DNA from: Macrothele yani
Lineage: Eukaryota > Arthropoda > Arachnida > Araneae > Macrothelidae
Assembly (NCBI GenBank): GCA_039090855.1
Contig: CM076991.1
Location: forward strand, 100,762,021 to 100,826,020
Length of the DNA: 64,000 nt
Direction of reading: 5' to 3'
The notes under the pieces were generated by a model that ran no database searches, was not told the DNA's origin, and was given only the letters and a program-made list of their open reading frames with translations. Shown here in pieces: positions 63,055 to 64,000 of the stretch. Each line of letters begins with the position of its first letter. The stretch's first letter is position 1. The position numbers and the translations under genes are program-made.

Positions 63055-63667
63055 AATAAGCTGGATGTTGAAGATAACTTGTTTGTACATAAGCAAGAAA
63101 ACTCAAAATATTGATGAACTTTGCAAGAGTAAATGAGCTCATACATCTTACTGATACTAAACAAATGACTTGACCAGTTTTATTTGATTTTTTTTTAGCC
63201 ATTTGTGCAATTTCTGTGACATCAGTGTATGTAATTTTAGCAAATATACGTGTGTATTTGTATTTTTTATATATTTTATACCCACATAAACACACTGGAA
63301 TAAATTTTTCATTAAAGAATATGCCTGTACATATCTGTGCTCCATAGCTAATCTTTGTATTCATTGGTGCAAATATACTTCACAAGTTCTTAAGTACATG
63401 AGCAAATGAAAAGGAGTCTTAAAAAAAAACAAAGTATTGTTCAGCCAGTTTGTGCTTTAGAAATAATTCTGTTTAAATTCAGGAGTTGAACACTATGCCG
63501 TAAAAAAAAAAAAAGCACAAAACGGTAAGACAATATTTATGCGTGTTATATTGCAAAATGGAATTCATTTCACACTACAAACATACGAAAAGAATGCTGC
63601 CCTACGTAATTCCCAAATCAGCATGTACAGATCGAATTTATTCGGCATCCTAGTCAACACTAGGTAT

Positions 63668-64000
63668 ATACCTGGCGATAAAGACTTGCACAGAAAGTAA
63701 AGCACTGTTTCATATTGATAGTAAAACATATATGGATGTGAGAGTTATGCCCCTACCCCAGTCAAATGAAATCTTAGCTGCTACATAGATTTTCCTGTGT
63801 GACAATGCTTCAGCCACCCTCGTTTGGTGGTGAAACTTTTAAAATTATATATATATATATATATGTACACAGTTCGTGAGCTTAATATCAAACAAAAATG
63901 TGTGTAATTGATTTCGTTACTTTTACATATCATAATAAACTTAATTTTAAAAAGTGTCTACTCACATGTTTTCTTTCTTTATCATGCTGGCGTCTTTCCT
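63668..64000. other. Intergenic end of window, nothing recognised
   Basis: Contains a short (AT)n tract at about 63847-63864. No gene or repeat end was recognised. Confidence 0.4.

Larger units (their letters stand above)
60881..63667 (+). repeat. Tandem triplication of a ~930-bp unit
   Basis: Copies start at 60881, 61814 and 62742 (933, 928 and about 926 bp) and are nearly identical. They differ mainly in homopolymer lengths: the poly(A) run after GCCGT shrinks from 22 to 15 to 13, and an A run in the coding part is 7, 6 and 7. Each copy carries a hAT transposase tail. Confidence 0.95.

Noticed and set aside
1..64000. Centromeric or heterochromatic satellite domain
   Set aside because: Several different minisatellites are present but none dominates; the sequence alone cannot support a centromere call.

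Overview
The window reads as intergenic, repeat-dense animal DNA. No intact host gene, rRNA or ordinary tRNA gene was found. All recognisable coding sequence comes from transposable elements, and every copy is broken. The mix of mariner and Tc1-family transposons, RTE and Tx1-like LINEs, a Penelope-like remnant, tRNA-derived SINEs and many minisatellites points to an arthropod. The Tc1 family at 43.9-45.5 kb is of a kind I associate with spiders, so a chelicerate is my best guess. That assignment is inference.

Layout. 0-8.6 kb: a mariner-like remnant (about 1-1.7 kb), a SINE, then a nearly complete but decayed Tx1/L1-like LINE on the minus strand (about 3.0-7.66 kb). 8.6-11 kb: a minisatellite built from 76-bp and 24-bp units, abutting a truncated mariner. 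12.2-16.9 kb: two Tc1-family elements, a short hAT remnant and a foldback MITE, partly nested. 17.1-18.9 kb: a miniature LTR retrotransposon (TRIM-like) split by a composite insertion that carries an 82-bp tandem array. 20-22.6 kb: two more tandem arrays, one with the same 82-bp unit in higher-order form. 23.4-26.6 kb: a hAT MITE and a very diverged tandem region. 26.7-29.8 kb: two related Tc1 copies in opposite orientation, one holding a SINE.

32.5-34.3 kb: a broken protein of a repetitive but uncharacterised family that looks like a DDE transposase. 34.4-37.4 kb: a truncated RTE copy, then two different Tc1 elements seated in one (TA)n microsatellite. 39.2-45.5 kb: Tc1 elements, one split by a second TRIM-like element with near-identical LTRs, a Penelope-like remnant and another Tc1. 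45.7-49.7 kb: minisatellites, a palindrome with tRNA-like arms, a SINE, a 1.86-kb foldback element with 9-bp target duplications, and a foldback MITE. 51-55.3 kb: arrays and a full-length RTE LINE with a perfect 12-bp target duplication. 56-64 kb: an inverted-repeat element, SINEs and a tandem triplication of about 930 bp carrying the tail of a hAT transposase.

Most notable: two related miniature LTR elements (40968-41453 and 17088-18932). Both lie on the minus strand and have 4-bp target duplications, a tRNA-Lys-type primer binding site and a purine-rich tract. In each, the LTR contains a 72-nt tRNA-like sequence with pol III A and B boxes in the sense direction. This is the best candidate here for an under-described system. 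It recalls Cassandra TRIMs of plants, whose LTRs carry 5S rRNA sequence, but uses a tRNA-like module.
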